Source: Hypomyces perniciosus (Eukaryota > Ascomycota > Sordariomycetes > Hypocreales > Hypocreaceae). Taken from it: a stretch of 64,000 nucleotides of DNA. The stretch covers positions 496,001-560,000 of the forward strand of contig SPDT01000010.1 in NCBI GenBank assembly GCA_008477525.1, read 5' to 3'. This document shows positions 22,248 through 32,588 of the stretch, piece by piece (positions within the stretch are counted from its first letter, which is position 1; every line of letters begins with the position of its first letter). Under the pieces are notes generated by a model that did not search any database, was not told the DNA's origin, and saw nothing but the letters and a program-made list of their open reading frames with translations. The translations under genes were made by a program, and so were the position numbers.

Positions 22248-22536
22248 GTTCAGAAACAGTCCATATATTATCACTTATCTACATTGTACACAAGCACGAG
22301 TCAATATTCAAACCCCACGCATGATGGAAGAGAGTAATTTGAAAGCTTGGTGCATTGTGAATGAGACTATAACCTTGACACCTGACCTAACCCGCCATTA
22401 CAAACGAATAACTAACAGCCATCTGTGGCTCATGATATCTGGACTACAACGTCGTACGCCAAAAAGCACACCATCCACACCCACTCATCTATGTAGAGAA
22501 TGATAATTTACCTATTCTGGTATCCAATATTCCATA

Positions 22537-24239
22537 TCACATTCCAAACAATATGCTCTTGCCGCTCGGCAAGGGTACTTCGGTATACTCTTCATATTTC
22601 TTACTGCCCGGCGGCGTGGCAGCTCGATCCTTGTCGTATACCACAACCCCAGCGCCGAGAGGTCTGTCCCGGAACCTTGGATCATCATGCATCAAGGGCG
22701 GCGATATGCGCAGTTGGCGCTCACCGGATTCTCCGACCGGCGTTGCGGGCTGGAGCGCTAACGCCGGGGGAGGGTACGCTTTTGGTATCCGGATCTTGGG
22801 GAGCGCGAAGGAGGGAATCTTGGAGGTCCAGGTTGATGATGATGATTGATGGGTAATAGTAGAGCCGGACTTGGGAGAGCTTGGCGGGTGAGTGGGGATG
22901 GGCTTTGGCTTGGCTAGTCGGGATGCGTCTTCGATTGCCGCCATGTATGCCTGAGCTATGAAGGAGTCAGGCGTGCTGGGCCTGTGTCTGTGGACGGACA
23001 GAGGTGGTGATGGCGTGCGAGTGGCTTTTCCCTTGATGTCTTTTCTGGAGACGGTGTTGGGGAGATAAGCCTGATGGGCGGGCATGGCGTTGTCAGGACC
23101 TTGGTTGACACATCTTGGGTCGTGGGTAAGCTGTATTCGACCCGAACGAGTAGCTTCCTCTATTCTGTTGTAGTATTCACCATTGGCATCATCGCCTTTG
23201 GTATCATCAGGACCTTGGTTGTTATCGTGGAACAGAGGGAAGCGACGAGGCTGCGTTATGACATATCCCCATGGATCAACCAAGGTCTTGGGAGAATCGG
23301 GCCCTTCCCCGTAGTAGTAGGCACCTCCCAGGTGTGAAGAGGCCTTCTGTCGAGTGAAATAAAGGGCGAATAGGCAGAATGCGAGACCAAAGATGAGTAC
23401 CACGCCGACAACGATGCCGATGATGGCGGAAAGGGAGAGCGGATTTGAAGATTGCGAGTTGGCATCCGCATTTGGGTCGGTGATATTGACAGCATCAGAT
23501 GTGAAAATGCTCCCGCTGAGACCCAGCGTGGTGACGTTCATTGGACTCTGCTTGCAGCCAGCTTCGAGAGCGGTCACGACTAGAGACGGAATCAGCAATG
23601 TCCCATAAGAGTACTGATTTGCGTGGGAGCTTACAATTAGCAAGATAGGTTTGGTCCTTGGTGGAGCGCAGACAACCGATGCAAGGTTGGAGATTGGGGC
23701 CCATGAATGTCCCGTCATTGTTGCCGCAATAGTCCCAGGTGGTGTTGAGATTTGGTGATGGACCGTCACTGGTTAGAGGATCTTTGAATGGTGCACAAGT
23801 GACATTTGTGTTGCATGGTGGCTCGGAGTCGCTGTCGAGAGCCGCCTGGGGTTTGGAAAATATACAAGTGCCGATGGCATATCTCAAGTTATCTGTCTCG
23901 GCGTCAGTTCACCAATTCCACCCATTTTTCTATGAGCAGAAAGGAAATCTTACATGTGAACCAATGCAAATCGGACTCGCCCTCGTAGACTCTTGAGCTC
24001 GTCTGTAGGCAACTGACGCATTTCTTGAATTTTTGGCCCGTGGGTGTTGATGAGTAACTGTCGTCACGACAAGTGATGTCGGGACTATGTGTACTTGATG
24101 CGCTGGAGTTCCACTCGTTTGAAGCGGGCGAGTCCAAGCAATAAGTGGCACATGGTGAGCCTGGGGCGACCTTGAGAGCCTGCACGGCTTGTGGAATAGC
24201 CAGCAGAAGCAAAGGAGCTCTCCTTGACGAAGACCTCAT
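22537..24239 (-). CDS. Cys-module type I membrane protein, paralogue A
   Basis: This is the first of three paralogues in the window (others at 36906-38413 and 42503-44068). Exons are 24239-23954, 23892-23635 and 23579-22537 (528 residues). A signal peptide covers about residues 1-21. The ectodomain has two cysteine modules of pattern PCx(3 or 5)C, a lone C, then CxxC: SPCATYC..DITC..CVSC and PPCNTNVTC..WDYC..CIGC. They are joined by YNLRYAIGTC and followed by ALEAGC. One transmembrane helix spans about residues 230-256. The 270-residue cytosolic tail is Pro/Ser-rich and probably disordered. N-glycosylation sites are frequent. Such proteins are, to my memory, often labelled LPXTG-domain proteins in fungal genomes, but no such motif role is supported here. 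Both introns are phase 1. Confidence 0.85.
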
Positions 24240-26015
24240 TTTGGCTTTGCAGGACCTGGAAGAGAAAACTGAGGAGGAGAGGCTTCAAAGACGCGCGGGG
24301 GGACGTTGTCGCCAACGCCCTTGTCATAGTAGGACCTGTGTGTTGTCTTCTCGCCAGTGTCACTCAGCCTGCCATAATGATGGTGGTAACGGTCTCATCG
24401 AGATGATGGAATGGATCAAGACGGTGGCAGCGGCGCAGAGCTGGAAGAGACATGGAGGAAATGAGGCTCTGGAGCCCGTCCGGTGAACAGGACCGGGCAA
24501 GCTTGTAGATATGGCATGGAGCATGGAACATGCGCCACCGAGAGGAGCTCATGTATGTACAATATGCGTGTTGGTTCCAACATTGGATGGGATGCATACA
24601 TACGAGCACGCATTGTAACATACAGGCACCCATGTCTTACTCCATTACTCCATTACTCCATAGGCAAGTAAGTACCTTGCAAGGTCTGCCCGCCCGCATG
24701 CGAGGCATTGCCTGGTTCGATTCATCGGCAGGCCGGAGGGTGGAGGGCTGCGCTGGCCCAGGGTCTGGAAGCTTTACTCGTACGCGCAGTGTGGTGGTAC
24801 AGCACCCACAGGATTTTGCCCGCACCGAAGCTCTCATCCACACATCTCGTATGTATATGTATGTACAAGAGATCACATACCTGTTGTTGTCGGACATGCG
24901 CGTCTGCACAGGGCTGGCCAGGGTGGAGTCTGAAGGTTCGAATCGTCAGAACGAGACAGCTAGTACTATCTTGTGGAGAAGAAAAGAGAAGAGAGAATGC
25001 CGTTCTGTTTGTGGACTGGTTAGACGCCAGGAAATCTAAGCCGTGGACGCCGGCCAATCAGCCGCAATACAGACCCGGATCGATGCGCAAGCGGAATGGG
25101 GCCGTTTACGGGTTTCAGAAGACGCGGTCCAACGACTCTCCTCCATAGGCTCCAGAGGGCCCCCACTGAAGAAAACACAGGCTGCTGAGTGGCTCGTTCA
25201 GCGGACATGGGTGTCAAGAAGGGAGCATGGATATGGGGACTTCTGAGTGGCCTCTGAGTGGCGTCTGAGGGGGGGTGCCTATGAGTATGATAGACGCCCA
25301 GTCAGTCCACCGGCAATACCACCCTACCTGCGGATCAAGTGAGTCTTTTCCTTGCTCTGTCGCAATTATTTCCCTTTTCTTCATTGGAGGTCGGCCGACG
25401 CGGACGGCCCATGGATGGAGACGTCTCTCTCTGTGGAGGCATAACGGTAATTCGGAGAAAACAATGAAGATTGGAACCAACAGACATTTTATGGTAGCAC
25501 CAGCAGACAGCCTTTCTTTCGTTATGCTGGCGCTCCCCCCCCCCCCCCCCCCCCCCCCAATCATTCGCCCACGTAACACCGCATCTCAGCTGGCAGGACA
25601 GGAGAGACATTTTGACAAATAACTGTTGACGAATACCGTGCCAACAAGACACACACTGTTATTATTTTATAAATTTTTTTTTTTTCTGTATGGGAAGATA
25701 TTTTCTGTGTGTAGCCTAGCCAAGCACCAGTTGCGCTCCAACTGTATATACTAAAGGTGTTATACAGAGTAGTCACAAGGGGGATCGCAGATAGTGCACT
25801 AATATACAAGCAGATCATATTCTGAGCAAGTAACCATATACAATACAGCCTCTATATACAGTCGGTCTGATAATTGTAAAAAGAGAAGAGAAGAGGCCCT
25901 ATGGCGATAGACAGAACTGTCCCAAGATAAGACAACGATAAAAGTATATACGGAGTATTGTATTCCTGACCCATGCAAGAAGTAACGCAAGGGACTCAGC
26001 GCGTGCGGTCGCCAA
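24240..26015. other. Intergenic region with poly-C tract
   Basis: This 1.8-kb region runs from the start of paralogue A to the 3' end of a secreted-protein gene. It includes a 24-nt poly-C run (25535-25558) and a TACGGAGTA copy at 25949-25957. Short ORFs overlapping the poly-C tract encode poly-Pro or poly-Gly and are artefacts. Confidence 0.45.
25535..25558 (+). repeat. Poly-C homopolymer, 24 nt
   Basis: An uninterrupted run of 24 C residues lies between genes. The exact length is prone to sequencing error. Confidence 0.9.
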
Positions 26016-27272
26016 TTATGGCGTGTGAGACCAAACATTGTAGGCGTGCCAATTGTTCTGGTAGGCTCCGCAGCGCATATTCTGAGCTCCAGTGCTGCAT
26101 CCAATGGAATAGACGCCACTTGCAGGAGCACCGGCATAGTTAGGGCCTTCTCGGCCGTTGCACGAAGTCCGGCCACAGGACGAGATGCACGAGGTTCGGT
26201 AGACATAACCTGCACCAATCTGTTGCTGCGCCCAAATCTGCCCAACACTGTTGCCCGGAATATTGCATCCGTAGGTGAAGGACTGAGAGTATGACTCGGT
26301 AACGGTGAATGAAAATTGGGCACCAAACGCAGAGTTAACGGGCGACCAACCCCAGTTCCACGACTGGGCATAAGACATGCTGAAACCAACATTGAAGTTC
26401 ACAGAACCACCGTTCGGGTTGAGGCCGGTCCAAAGGCAGCTGCTAACAGGCACCCAGTCTCCCCAGTAGTTCCACATACCCTCTCCCCAGTAACTGTAAT
26501 AGCCGTATGGAATACAGTTATACTGACGCTCCTGCAGCGTAGAGTTGTCGTGCACGGGCTTGATGGTCGCTGTATCGATAACTGTGTGAAGGTCGTCGTG
26601 ATAGATGTATTGCGGGAGCTTCTTGTTGTTCATGACCGCGTCATCCAACATGCTGGTGTTGTAGACATCGAGCTTCATGTGCTTGATAATGGCTTCCTTG
26701 TCGCTCCAGTCGATAGCAGGGCCAACTCTAGCAGCGTCTCTTGCATGTTTATGCTTGACATCTGCGGGTTCAGCCTTGACGCAAGGGTCGAACCTATTCA
26801 CGCAGCCCTTATCCCCATACACGGTAAGGGTAAGGTTGTGAGAGCCGCCTAGGGCACTGATGTACTCTCCGGTAAGAATAGATCGATCCAGAGTATGGTT
26901 TGCGACAAGCAGCATCTCGCTAACTACTCGGCTCCAAATGGCAGCATCCGAGGAGTTAGGGCGGATATAGCCCGAGGAGTAGTCCAGCGATAGGGTGTAA
27001 GTGTTGTGGCCAATGGATAGAGGGCTCGCATCTTTGTGACCGCGGGCACTCGTGGTCACTGGAATGAGTTTATCGAGCTTTTCTCCGAAATGCCGTGAGA
27101 TCTCCGGAAACTCAGTGTGGTTCCATGACCCAGCACACCCGCAGTTCTTATCAGCAACCACTTTGTTGATGTGCAGCTTGCTCAGACCATTCTTTCCGTA
27201 AAAGAATTCCTGGGTCGCTGAAGCCGTTGTTGCAGCTAAGCCAAAGAGCCAAAGGGATTTGGATTGAACCAT
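26016..27272 (-). CDS. Secreted protein of unknown family, Trp/Tyr-rich C-domain
   Basis: This is a single exon of 418 residues from the ATG at 27272; an in-frame codon at 27287 is less likely because it would put charged residues before the signal peptide. The signal peptide is MVQSKSLWLFGLAATTASA. Residues 20-245 form a region with four Cys and several N-glycosylation sites. A C-terminal domain begins near residue 250 (LQERQYNC). It is rich in Trp, Tyr, Ser and Gly, with eight Cys at 253, 279, 336, 362, 366, 371, 392 and 401, and alternating beta-like stretches such as VNFNVGFSMSYAQSW and FGAQFSFTVTESYSQSFTYG. I do not recognise the family and assign no activity. A two-part layout with a possible cleavage near QER|Q is an inference. 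Confidence 0.8.
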   Translation of the reverse strand: MVQSKSLWLFGLAATTASATQEFFYGKNGLSKLHINKVVADKNCGCAGSWNHTEFPEISRHFGEKLDKLIPVTTSARGHKDASPLSIGHNTYTLSLDYSSGYIRPNSSDAAIWSRVVSEMLLVANHTLDRSILTGEYISALGGSHNLTLTVYGDKGCVNRFDPCVKAEPADVKHKHARDAARVGPAIDWSDKEAIIKHMKLDVYNTSMLDDAVMNNKKLPQYIYHDDLHTVIDTATIKPVHDNSTLQERQYNCIPYGYYSYWGEGMWNYWGDWVPVSSCLWTGLNPNGGSVNFNVGFSMSYAQSWNWGWSPVNSAFGAQFSFTVTESYSQSFTYGCNIPGNSVGQIWAQQQIGAGYVYRTSCISSCGRTSCNGREGPNYAGAPASGVYSIGCSTGAQNMRCGAYQNNWHAYNVWSHTP

Positions 27273-28981
27273 TGTAAGTTCAGTCACAAGAGATCTCGTG
27301 CTAAGAATATGTTAGATTAAGATCCGGAAACTTGTGCGTGCTTGGCTCGAGAATACTGACCCCTTTCGAAGAGATAAACTGCCCGGTAGAGATGAATGAG
27401 AGGAGAAGAGAGGAAGAAGAAGTTGTTGATTGATCTCTGGAGGACAAACGCAATCACTGGACGGAAACAATGTCTCTTATATATTCGTGATGAAGGCTAT
27501 GTCTCGGAGTCAATGCCTGCAAATGTATAGTTCATCAGCACTCAATCGGTTATACAATAACCTTCATGCTAAAATCTCACTACCATACCCACATGGTCAT
27601 GACATTTATTTGAAATGTCAACAGTCTATACTAGTTCCGTAGTGTGTTCTGCGTTTCACCCGGTGACGGTTGATAATGAAAAGACTACACATTTCACGCC
27701 ACTTATACCATACAAGAAGATGCTTATTCTGCCATTGCTTTCTTTTGGCCAGCATGTAGTTCAGCAAATTTCTTGCTACAAAATGTAAAAGGGGTAAGGC
27801 AACTTGGTCAGTGCCAGGTTAACATAGCCCTTGCCATACCTTCAGACACAGACACCAGTTACTAGTTTGCGTTATATCTACGAGCAAGTTAACGGTGGCC
27901 TACTGGAGCTATAATTTCTTACTAGAAACTCCCTCAGCAGTCTACTATCTGGCCCAAATAGGAGTTCTTTGTCCCTGGCTTTTCTGCAAGTGGAAGGAGG
28001 AATAAATGTGGTTAGTTAGGTGGATGAGCACGGTGATGATCTCCATCATCCCTGAAGAGCTATTTAGACGACGTCGATCCGGAGTGACTATGCACAAATA
28101 TGGATTGCTTGTACCTAATTTTCAACCTATTAGCACTTGCGGTGTACTCCTCGTAAAGACGTATTGATAAATGAATGTCCACTATGACATGCATCCCCAC
28201 ATATATGCAGTTCTGCTTTTACATGTAGATCTATGTAGGAATGACCGAAGTATGCTTTCATGTTCCACAATTGGGCTTTTAGGAGCTTAACTCCAAGTCT
28301 ATTACGTACTATCAATCAACCCACAACAGTGTATGAGAACATAGATAACCAAGAGCTGATAGAATCGACGAGTCTCTTGCTGTTGCCAACAAGGTGGGGG
28401 AAATAGCTAAATCCATGAAAACCAACTTATGGCAACAGACTATAATCTGAGTAGCTATGACCGATCCGGTTGATATTCTGAGAAATTCCGCGTACCATCA
28501 TACGAATGAAAGTTAACATGATGACAGACTCGGCTGACGGAGCCGGTAGATCCCTTTCCGAATGTGACCCACGATTAACCCAGAGTATCGGAATGGAATG
28601 TATGAATCATTGCAAAAACAATCCTGGGGTTAGACCCCTGAGCCCCAGACATCCCCCCCTTTACCACGATGAGAAGGGGATACGGAGTAAGCCCGATATT
28701 ATCTACACAATTTCTATGTCCTACTAGCAGCAGCCAAGTCACAAGGACAGAATATCGTGTTTCGGGATGTAACACTTTCGGTACTTCTTAGGCCGGTTTC
28801 GTGAAGATACCGACCGACTGCCTTCCGGCTATCGGTCGCCTCAACGGTCAGCCCAACATTGAGGCTAATGAGAAGCTTGTTCTTTTGGTCATTACTTCAA
28901 CTCGGAAGCTAGACCTAGATTCACCAGCGAACGTCTTAATCTGGTCTTAGTTCCAATATACGAGTGGTACTAGTGGTGTTG

Positions 28982-29071
28982 TTAACGGTAGTTGATGCAC
29001 TATCGTGGTAGTACTATCCTTAACGGTAGTTGCTAGTAGTATCTCAGGAGTTTGGACCAACAACTACCGCA
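28982..29071. repeat. TTAACGGTAGTTG direct repeat with inverted partner
   Basis: Two exact 13-bp copies lie 38 bp apart (28982-28994 and 29020-29032). The partial inverse, CAACTACCG, follows near 29061-29070. They could form a small stem. The function is unknown. Confidence 0.6.
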
Positions 29072-29943
29072 TATCCACTCCCCATGTTTTTTTCTCCCGC
29101 AATCTCACACCGGAGCCCTGCTACCCATATGCTTTAATCAGCTTAAGTTGCTCGCAATGGATACGGGTGAATAAGCGCTAACTGTCCTGGGTTACTGCTC
29201 CGACGAAGTCAGATGATACCAACAGCAAGTCTATGAAGCCTATGGTCTTTTATGCGGTGTTGCAGATTGCAACTCTATACTACCACTTCGTAGTGCCAGT
29301 GCATCTATCAGGGTGCTAGAGGCTGGTTGCATAGTCTCAAACCCGTAAGATTGTCTAAATGCCGCATTACCGAGAGATATCATAACTACATTTGAACCAG
29401 CACTGATGGAAACCATCTAGAACTTATAGAGGAAAAGGGGGCTGGAACACCCTTTTACACCGCAAGGAAATGACCTGTGGAAACCGTAGCTTACGTGAAG
29501 TATCATGTGACAAAGGGAAGCTGTGATATTCTCCTGAATGATCTAAATACTCCCCATATTTTATATAAAAGAGTGGCCCAAAACTAATGTCCGACGGTGA
29601 TTCGTAGTATGTATTGCTCGTATACTCGTACTTCGTATATATGTAAATCGTCCCAACTTGTGCTATAAGAGGTAGGTAGCTTCAAACTGCCCTGGCTAGG
29701 GTTTAGAACCGTTGAGTTGAAGGATCAACTTGCAAGCTATTGAAGCCGATGCACGTGGCAAGGGCCATACGACTAACAATTTGAAACTCTAGCTCATCTT
29801 GATAGTAGGGCGAGGTATTAGCAATCCATACTCGCTAGTATTCCGAGAGCCGCGATGGCGGCTGTACATACCTCCGCTTTAGCTCGTTCTCTAATACGAA
29901 GCAGTAGTGCTGCAACAACATTCCTCATATTACATACATTCAT

Positions 29944-30240
29944 TCATCCTAAGCTGATGTACGAATCGAAACCCCCGCTAAAGATACCACATTCATCCGA
30001 TGTGGACCACGAAAAGACGAAATCGCCTGCCTGAAGAGGTTGGTCATTCACCACAAGTTCTCGGATTACGAACATTCGCCCCCACTGTTCCCCCATCACT
30101 CCACCTATTTTCTGACAGGTGAGGGAGATGACTCTGGTGGTGGGTTGGTGCGCTCGGCCGCAACTTGTAACACGAATAGGAAGCCGTATAAACGAGATAG
30201 GGTCAAAGATTAGGATGACGGGTCGGACAAGTTTCGACAT
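29944..30240 (-). CDS. Weak small ORF, 98 residues, possible gene
   Basis: This ATG-initiated open frame in a gene-poor region has a plausible mixed composition and ends FDSYISLG. There is no signal peptide, membrane segment or motif I recognise. It may be chance. It is listed because no better feature occupies the interval. Confidence 0.2.
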   Translation of the reverse strand: MSKLVRPVILIFDPISFIRLPIRVTSCGRAHQPTTRVISLTCQKIGGVMGEQWGRMFVIRELVVNDQPLQAGDFVFSWSTSDECGIFSGGFDSYISLG

Positions 30241-30702
30241 GTGTGGTCGTATCGGCGGGTGCTACCGTCTATGTTGTGCGTCTAGCGATTGATATACGCT
30301 CTTTGGATCGGTGGGCAATACGAGTATGTGACCAAGTTACGGAGTAGTATTGTTAATTGCTTGCTTACTTGCTGCCTGTTTGCTTAAGGGGGTCGGGACG
30401 GGTCAGCTGTTTGTCAGATTGCTTCCGTTTCCCTCTCCAATCATTATCTGAACTGAACCGAACCGTGAGACGACAAATTTTCCGTCATTGCTGCCGTAGT
30501 TTGCGAATTACCCTATGATTGCTACTACAAACTTGCTTCAAGGTTTCATTGTTTGCGAAGTGAGATGGGCGCTTTCATGATGATCAAGTGTCGTTCATTA
30601 TATAGGTATCTTGGTTGAAGACATTTCACCAGTGTCCAATAACTACAATCGCTGCGTTAACACTATCCATTCCATCTGCTGCCAAAACTCCCTCTTCCGG
30701 TC

Positions 30703-31634
30703 ATGAAGTGTGCGCTGTTCTTTTTTCTGGCCATCATTTCTTTTGGCTATGGCTGTCAGGACATTCTACCGCTCCATCACTCCAGGATTGAAGACGACAG
30801 GGCCGCCATCCATTTCATCACACAAGCTTGCCGAGATGACTGCTGTGTATATTCATTCCTGATCTACAAAGGTGATGGTATTTTTGAGGGCTGCGAGTTC
30901 GGAATTACCGAAGCGGATGGCAAGCCAGCTAACCAGACGGATTTTAACAATGTCCCCTGTGTCAACTTTCCTAAATACTCCATAAACGGTAAACATGACG
31001 GGGGCACTGTGTGGTTAACGGTTGCCAACTTGGAATTGAACAGCAAGACAATCTTTTGGATTGAAGAAGAAGATATGAGGTGGCCCAAGGTGCACATGGG
31101 CCGAATTAACCAGTCGGAACCTCTACAAGAATTGAAGCGCGAGGAGCCAAAGCCGATCGCCAACGCCCCGAATTGGACTCTGCGCAATGTACTCAGGAGT
31201 AAGTCAGTCGACAATGGGATTAATTATTGTTGTATAACTCAAACTAACAAAAAAAACAAAACAGGTATCCGCTCGAACAACAGAATCTGGCTGGGCTTCC
31301 ACATTACCAGCGAGGGCTATGACCCAGAGTGGTGCTACATGCTGGTCCACGTCAAGGGAGATCCGAGGACAGCATCTTTCACTGAGGAGCCGTGTGTCGG
31401 CAGCAACTTTACTGTCTCTTGGGGCTACATGGCTGAGAACGATGGGGGCATCATGACTCTTTTGAAGTAAGTTTTTGCAGTCGTTCTTCGTTCTTGGTGT
31501 GCGATCAGTCTCTAACATTGTTTTTCTTTCACAGTCCACAGGGAACTCGGAGCTCATGGTTTGGATGGAATCATGTGAATAGTGCAGAGCATTTGGACGA
31601 TGTCGGCCCCAATGCGACCTCGGATGTATCTTGA
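30703..31634 (+). CDS. Secreted cysteine-containing protein with internal duplication
   Basis: Exons are 30703-31198, 31265-31466 and 31535-31634 (265 residues). The signal peptide is MKCALFFFLAIISFGYG. The introns are phase 1 and 2; splicing yields RNVLRSIRSNNRIW and GGIMTLLNPQGTRSSWFGW, with an uninterrupted end at NATSDVS. Two halves share an order of landmarks: an IHFIT/GFHIT strand, a Cys, KGD, PCV, DGG, then Trp (repeat 1 about residues 35-120, repeat 2 about 175-244). The first half has an insertion with an extra Cys. Several N-glycosylation sequons are present. I do not recognise the family. Size and secretion fit an effector-like or cell-wall protein, but that is inference. Confidence 0.8.
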
Positions 31635-32588
31635 GAGCTGCCTCTATTCGCAGCCCTGAGGCACAGCAGAGTTGGATAGGCCATGGATGTTGGATCTAAA
31701 GTGGTCTGATACAGACACTTTCATCCAATACGAAGTACTACATACCGTATTACTATCTCTTCGATAACGAGTGCTCGCGCATCTCCTGGGGCATCTGCCA
31801 AGCACAGGCGCATGTCCAGTGACTGCGATGAGAGAAAGCCAAGCATGAACCTTGAAGCGGATCACATCATGGGGCTGGTCACACTGTCAGGATGCTGGAA
31901 TGCATCACGCCACTTATGTTCCATACGACAGCCCTGCAGACGGGCGGCAAACGGAGTGCTGCTGTTGGCTGAATGCGTAGGATTCGGGATATGCCGGTAC
32001 CCAATGTGTTGGTTCAGGGACGTGCATCTTTACCGGGATTTTTTACACAAAAAAATCCTCAAGCATCCCAGAAAGCCATCAGGGCCACGCCTTGCATGAA
32101 ACGACACCATCAATGAACGGTGAAGAAAAAAAAAAGGTATTCACGGCATCATTTTCCAGGTGTTGGAGAGGTGAAAACAGAGACTTGAGCAGCCACCCTT
32201 GTTTCGGAAATATTAGTGCGGGATTGCTGAGAGGTAGCGTGACCTTGTGTTCCAGTCCTTGTAGATATGTACTTTGTAGGACTCAACCCCACCTCTAAAC
32301 TCTGGGGCCTGGTCCGTCCATCCCCAATGTTTCCACCCGCTCCAAAGTTTAGACGAAACTCTCGGCCACTATATATGCCGTTTATTTATTGTGCAGCGTC
32401 GCATCGCATCGCGTTCCGGCTGTGACGCTCTTTGCTGTCTGATCCGGAGGCCGACAGCAAACAAGTCGAGACGAGACGAGACCAGACGAGACCAGACGAG
32501 GTTGGCCTCGGTCGTGGTGGCGCTGGACTTTGGTCCCACGGTGGGTTGATAGCGAAGGGTGTCGAGAGAGTTTGCGGATTCGACCAAG
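31635..32588. other. Intergenic region before NTA1
   Basis: This 950-bp region has no supported gene. Close to the NTA1 start there is an imperfect tandem repeat of GAGACGAGACC-type units at about 32468-32500. Confidence 0.45.
32468..32500 (+). repeat. Short imperfect tandem repeat in NTA1 5' flank
   Basis: ACGAG and ACCAG units alternate over about 33 bp. It is probably a simple-sequence expansion in the 5' leader. Confidence 0.6.

Larger units (their letters stand above)
27273..30702. other. 3.4-kb gene-poor region between two secreted-protein genes
   Basis: I find no supported gene except one weak small ORF at 29944-30240. The stretch is AT-richer than its neighbours by eye. It contains TACGGAGTA copies at 28681-28689 and 30338-30346 and a short TTAACGGTAGTTG direct repeat at 28982-28994 and 29020-29032. 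No transposase, reverse transcriptase or long terminal repeat is visible. Confidence 0.45.

Noticed and set aside
24700..24960. GGTTCGATTC and GGTTCGAATC, which resemble tRNA B boxes
   Set aside because: No matching T-stem, acceptor stem or A box could be found at the required spacing, so no tRNA is called.
25214..25622. ORFs encoding Gly or Pro runs on both strands
   Set aside because: They are created by the poly-C tract at 25535-25558 and have no other gene-like features.
27273..30702. A degraded transposable element in the gene-poor stretch
   Set aside because: I saw no reverse transcriptase, integrase or transposase fragments and no long terminal or inverted repeats, so an element cannot be supported by reading alone.
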